Of a stretch of DNA of 64,000 nt, positions 61,814 through 64,000 are shown in pieces. Below the pieces are notes generated by a model. It had not been told where the DNA came from and searched no databases. It saw nothing but the letters and a program-made list of their open reading frames with translations. The stretch is taken from positions 220,586 through 284,585 of the forward strand of contig NZ_CP024768.1 of the NCBI RefSeq assembly GCF_011395035.1, given 5' to 3'. Positions within the stretch are counted from its first letter, which is position 1. Every line of letters starts with the position of its first letter. The position numbers and the translations under genes are program-made. Source of the stretch: Pantoea cypripedii. GTDB taxonomy: Bacteria > Pseudomonadota > Gammaproteobacteria > Enterobacterales > Enterobacteriaceae.

Positions 61814-62350
61814 ATGACAACGCCATCCCCGTCGCACCATGTTTTTATCCTGATGGGTGTGTCCGGCAGCGGAAAGTCTGCCGTCGCCAATCAGGTTTCA
61901 CACCAACTTAACACCGCCTTTCTCGACGGTGACTTTCTGCATCCGCGTAGCAACATCATGAAAATGGCGGAAGGTCACCCGCTGGATGACAACGATCGCC
62001 GTCCGTGGTTACAGGCGCTGAACGATGCCGCCTTTGCTATGCAGCGTACCCAGGCAGTCTCCATCATTGTTTGCTCAGCGCTGAAAAAGTCCTATCGCGA
62101 TATCCTGCGTCAGGGCAACCACAACCTGAAATTTGTCTATCTGAAGGGCGATTTTGAAACCATCGAATCACGCCTGAAAGCCCGCAAAGGCCACTTCTTC
62201 AAACCACAGATGCTGGTAACGCAGTTTGCCACGCTGGAAGAACCCGGTGCGAACGAACCCGATGTACTGGTGGTTGATATTAATCATTCACTGGATGAGG
62301 TAGTTGCGGCCACGGTTGCGACCATCAAGGGAGCAATCAACAAGGGTTAG
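61814..62350 (+). CDS. gntK: Gluconokinase
   Basis: Phosphorylates gluconate to 6-phosphogluconate with ATP. The 178-aa protein (E. coli GntK 175) has the P loop GVSGSGKSAVANQV (about residues 15-28), then FLDGDFLHPRSNI for gluconate and CSALKKSYRD. Two nucleotides separate it from gntU. It is thermoresistant-type GntK by its GntU/GntR neighbours. Confidence 0.94.
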   Translation: MTTPSPSHHVFILMGVSGSGKSAVANQVSHQLNTAFLDGDFLHPRSNIMKMAEGHPLDDNDRRPWLQALNDAAFAMQRTQAVSIIVCSALKKSYRDILRQGNHNLKFVYLKGDFETIESRLKARKGHFFKPQMLVTQFATLEEPGANEPDVLVVDINHSLDEVVAATVATIKGAINKG

Positions 62351-62352
62351 TC

Positions 62353-63693
62353 ATGAGTACCGCAACGCTGGTGTTAACCGCAGCAGGCTCTGTCCTGCTG
62401 CTGCTGTTTTTGGTGATGAAAGCGCGTATGCACGCCTTTGTCGCCCTGATGTTAGTCTCTATTGGTGCCGGGTTGTTCTCCGGTATGCCGCTCGACAAAA
62501 TTGCCGATACCATGCAAAAAGGTATGGGCGGTACGCTCGGTTTCCTCGCCATTGTGGTGGCGCTGGGCGCGATGTTCGGCAAAATCCTGCATGAAACCGG
62601 CGCGGTCGATCAGATTGCCATCCGCATGCTGAAAACCTTTGGTGAAAGCCGCGCGCATTATGCGATGGGCATTGCCGGGTTGATCTGCGCGTTGCCGCTG
62701 TTCTTCGAAGTGGCGGTGGTGTTGCTGATCAGCATTGCCTTTGCTGTGGCGCGTCGCACTGGCGACAACCTGGTGAAGCTGGTGATCCCCCTGTTTGCCG
62801 GGGTGGCGGCATCTGCCGCGTTCCTGCTGCCGGGACCGGCTCCGATGCTGCTGGCGTCACAGATGCACGCTGATTTTGGCTGGATGATTTTGCTGGGCCT
62901 GTGTGCAGCCATTCCGGGCATGCTGATTGCCGGTCCGCTGTTTGGCAATCTGATCGCTAAGCATGTGACCTTTAGCTCGCCGCCAGAGGATCATCAGCCG
63001 GATGTGGAAGAGGGCAAGCTGCCATCGTTTGGTTTCAGCCTGTCGCTGATCCTGTTCCCGCTGCTGCTGGTGGGGCTGAAAACCATTGGCGCACGCTTCA
63101 CCACGCCGGATACGCGTCTGTATGAGTGGCTGGAATTTATCGGCCATCCGTTTACCGCGATTCTGCTGGCCTGTCTGGTGGCGATCTATGGTCTGGCGTA
63201 TCGCCAGGGCATGGATAAAGAGAAGGTGATGCAGGTGTGCGGCAGCGCGCTGCAACCGGCAGGGATCATTCTGCTGGTGATTGGTGCCGGTGGCGTGTTC
63301 AAGCAGGTGCTGGTGGATTCCGGGGTTGGCCCGGTTCTGGGTCATGCGCTGATTGGCGCGGGCCTGCCGATTGCGTTGGCCTGCTTTATCCTCTCGGGTG
63401 CGGTACGTGTGATTCAGGGATCGGCAACGGTAGCTTGTCTGACCACCGTCGGCCTGGTGATGCCAGTGATCGAACCGCTGCATTACAGCGGCGCGCAGCT
63501 GGCGGCGCTGTCAATTTGTATCGGCGGCGGTTCCATTATCATCAGCCACGTCAATGACGCGGGCTTCTGGTTGTTTGGCCGCTTCACCGGCGCTTCCGAA
63601 GGCGAGACGCTGAAGACCTGGACGATGATGGAAACCATCCTCGGCACCACCGGCGCGATTGTCGGTATGATCGCGTTTACGTTGTTGTCGTAA
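62353..63693 (+). CDS. gntU: Low-affinity gluconate transporter GntU
   Basis: Gluconate:H+ symporter of the GntP family in the inner membrane. The 446-aa protein (E. coli GntU 446) has about 12 hydrophobic segments and the family blocks KGMGGTLGFLAIVVALGAMFG, ALPLFFEVAVVLL and HVNDAGFWLFG. Partner genes gntK and gntR precede it. A REP-like palindrome follows. Confidence 0.94.
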   Translation: MSTATLVLTAAGSVLLLLFLVMKARMHAFVALMLVSIGAGLFSGMPLDKIADTMQKGMGGTLGFLAIVVALGAMFGKILHETGAVDQIAIRMLKTFGESRAHYAMGIAGLICALPLFFEVAVVLLISIAFAVARRTGDNLVKLVIPLFAGVAASAAFLLPGPAPMLLASQMHADFGWMILLGLCAAIPGMLIAGPLFGNLIAKHVTFSSPPEDHQPDVEEGKLPSFGFSLSLILFPLLLVGLKTIGARFTTPDTRLYEWLEFIGHPFTAILLACLVAIYGLAYRQGMDKEKVMQVCGSALQPAGIILLVIGAGGVFKQVLVDSGVGPVLGHALIGAGLPIALACFILSGAVRVIQGSATVACLTTVGLVMPVIEPLHYSGAQLAALSICIGGGSIIISHVNDAGFWLFGRFTGASEGETLKTWTMMETILGTTGAIVGMIAFTLLS

Positions 63694-63694
63694 T

Positions 63695-63725
63695 GTAGCG
63701 GCGCGATTCATCGCGCCGTTTTTTT
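63695..63725. repeat. GTAG-headed REP-like palindrome with T run
   Basis: GTAGCGGCGCGATTCATCGC then GCC, followed by seven T. Single copy. GGCGCGAT and ATCGCGCC are perfect arms, so with the T run it works as a terminator for gntU, and it abuts the stop codon of the convergent gene. Confidence 0.85.
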
Positions 63726-64000
63726 ATTCATCATCCCGGTCGTCATCCGGTTGCTCCAGCACCGTGTAAGCGACGGCACAGAACAGCGAGTTCAGACGCT
63801 TCATATCTCCCAGTAAGCCAAGATGCAGCGAACTGGTTTCGATGCTTTGCACGTTCTGCTGGTGCAGGCGTTCGACGTGGGCATGGGAAAAACGGCGAAT
63901 CAGAATGCGGAAACGATGCTTGGCGCGACGCAGGCGTTTGGCGCTGGCGACATCGTGTGACAAAAACACCGACAGACTGAGCCGCAGGTTATTCAGAATC
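63724..64000 (-). CDS. yjbB: Na/Pi cotransporter-family protein, C-terminal part (YjbB-like)
   Basis: The frame is open to the right edge, giving the last 92 codons of a longer gene. The visible part is a helical, basic PhoU-like segment with RRFSHAHVERLHQQNVQS then IETSSLHLGLLGDMKRLNS, which resembles the cytosolic tail of E. coli YjbB, a sodium/phosphate symporter relative. No membrane segment is in view, so the identification rests on this tail only. The N terminus is outside the window. Confidence 0.7.
   Translation of the reverse strand, partial: ILNNLRLSLSVFLSHDVASAKRLRRAKHRFRILIRRFSHAHVERLHQQNVQSIETSSLHLGLLGDMKRLNSLFCAVAYTVLEQPDDDRDDE

Noticed and set aside
13073..63725. The repeated palindromes as a CRISPR array
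   Set aside because: They are scattered singly or in pairs over 50 kb with no regular spacers and no cas genes.

Overview
This window looks like chromosome of an Enterobacterales bacterium, most likely Erwiniaceae (Pantoea/Erwinia-like). Almost every protein is close to its Escherichia coli counterpart in length and motifs. The gene content (an OprB-type porin beside metA, aqpZ and a PanS-like transporter between lysC and yhgN) and the rearranged order differ from E. coli. The genus is inferred from recall, not from a search. There is no prophage, insertion sequence, CRISPR array or plasmid-type locus.

Layout: the left edge is the end of an rrnD-type ribosomal operon (5S, tRNA-Thr, second 5S, terminator). 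Then come an OprB-like porin, metA, the glyoxylate operon aceBAK with convergent iclR, metH, the leftward pgi / yjbEFGH exopolysaccharide block, and lysC behind a lysine riboswitch. Next are aqpZ, a PanS-like transporter and yhgN. The asd-glgBXCAP cluster makes and degrades glycogen. Bases 35-46 kb carry dcrB, yhhQ, tusA, zntA with its ZntR operator, yhhN, yhhM, yhhL, rsmD, ftsYEX, rpoH and panM. Then follow the branched-chain amino acid transporter (one binding protein plus livHMGF), the phosphate-regulated ugpBAECQ operon, yhhA, ggt, a GNAT acetyltransferase, the iron-regulated small RNA RyhB, gntR-gntK-gntU, and the 3' end of a Na/Pi-cotransporter-like gene at the right edge.

How the genes work together: aceB, aceA and aceK run and gate the glyoxylate shunt under IclR. 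metA and metH are the first and last steps of methionine synthesis, while lysC and asd start the aspartate family. The five glg genes form one transcription-sized unit. ugp imports glycerol-3-phosphate and its diesters behind a five-repeat Pho-box array. RyhB has a Fur box over its promoter.

The least ordinary material is non-coding. (1) A roughly 0.6-kb imperfect inverted repeat between ggt and the acetyltransferase has two diverged copies of one unit facing each other, with terminal hairpins that keep pairing through compensated base changes. (2) GTAG-headed REP-like palindromes, often paired, sit mainly between convergent genes. (3) There are three ERIC-type elements, one inside the 23S-5S rRNA spacer. 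I see no clearly new protein system.
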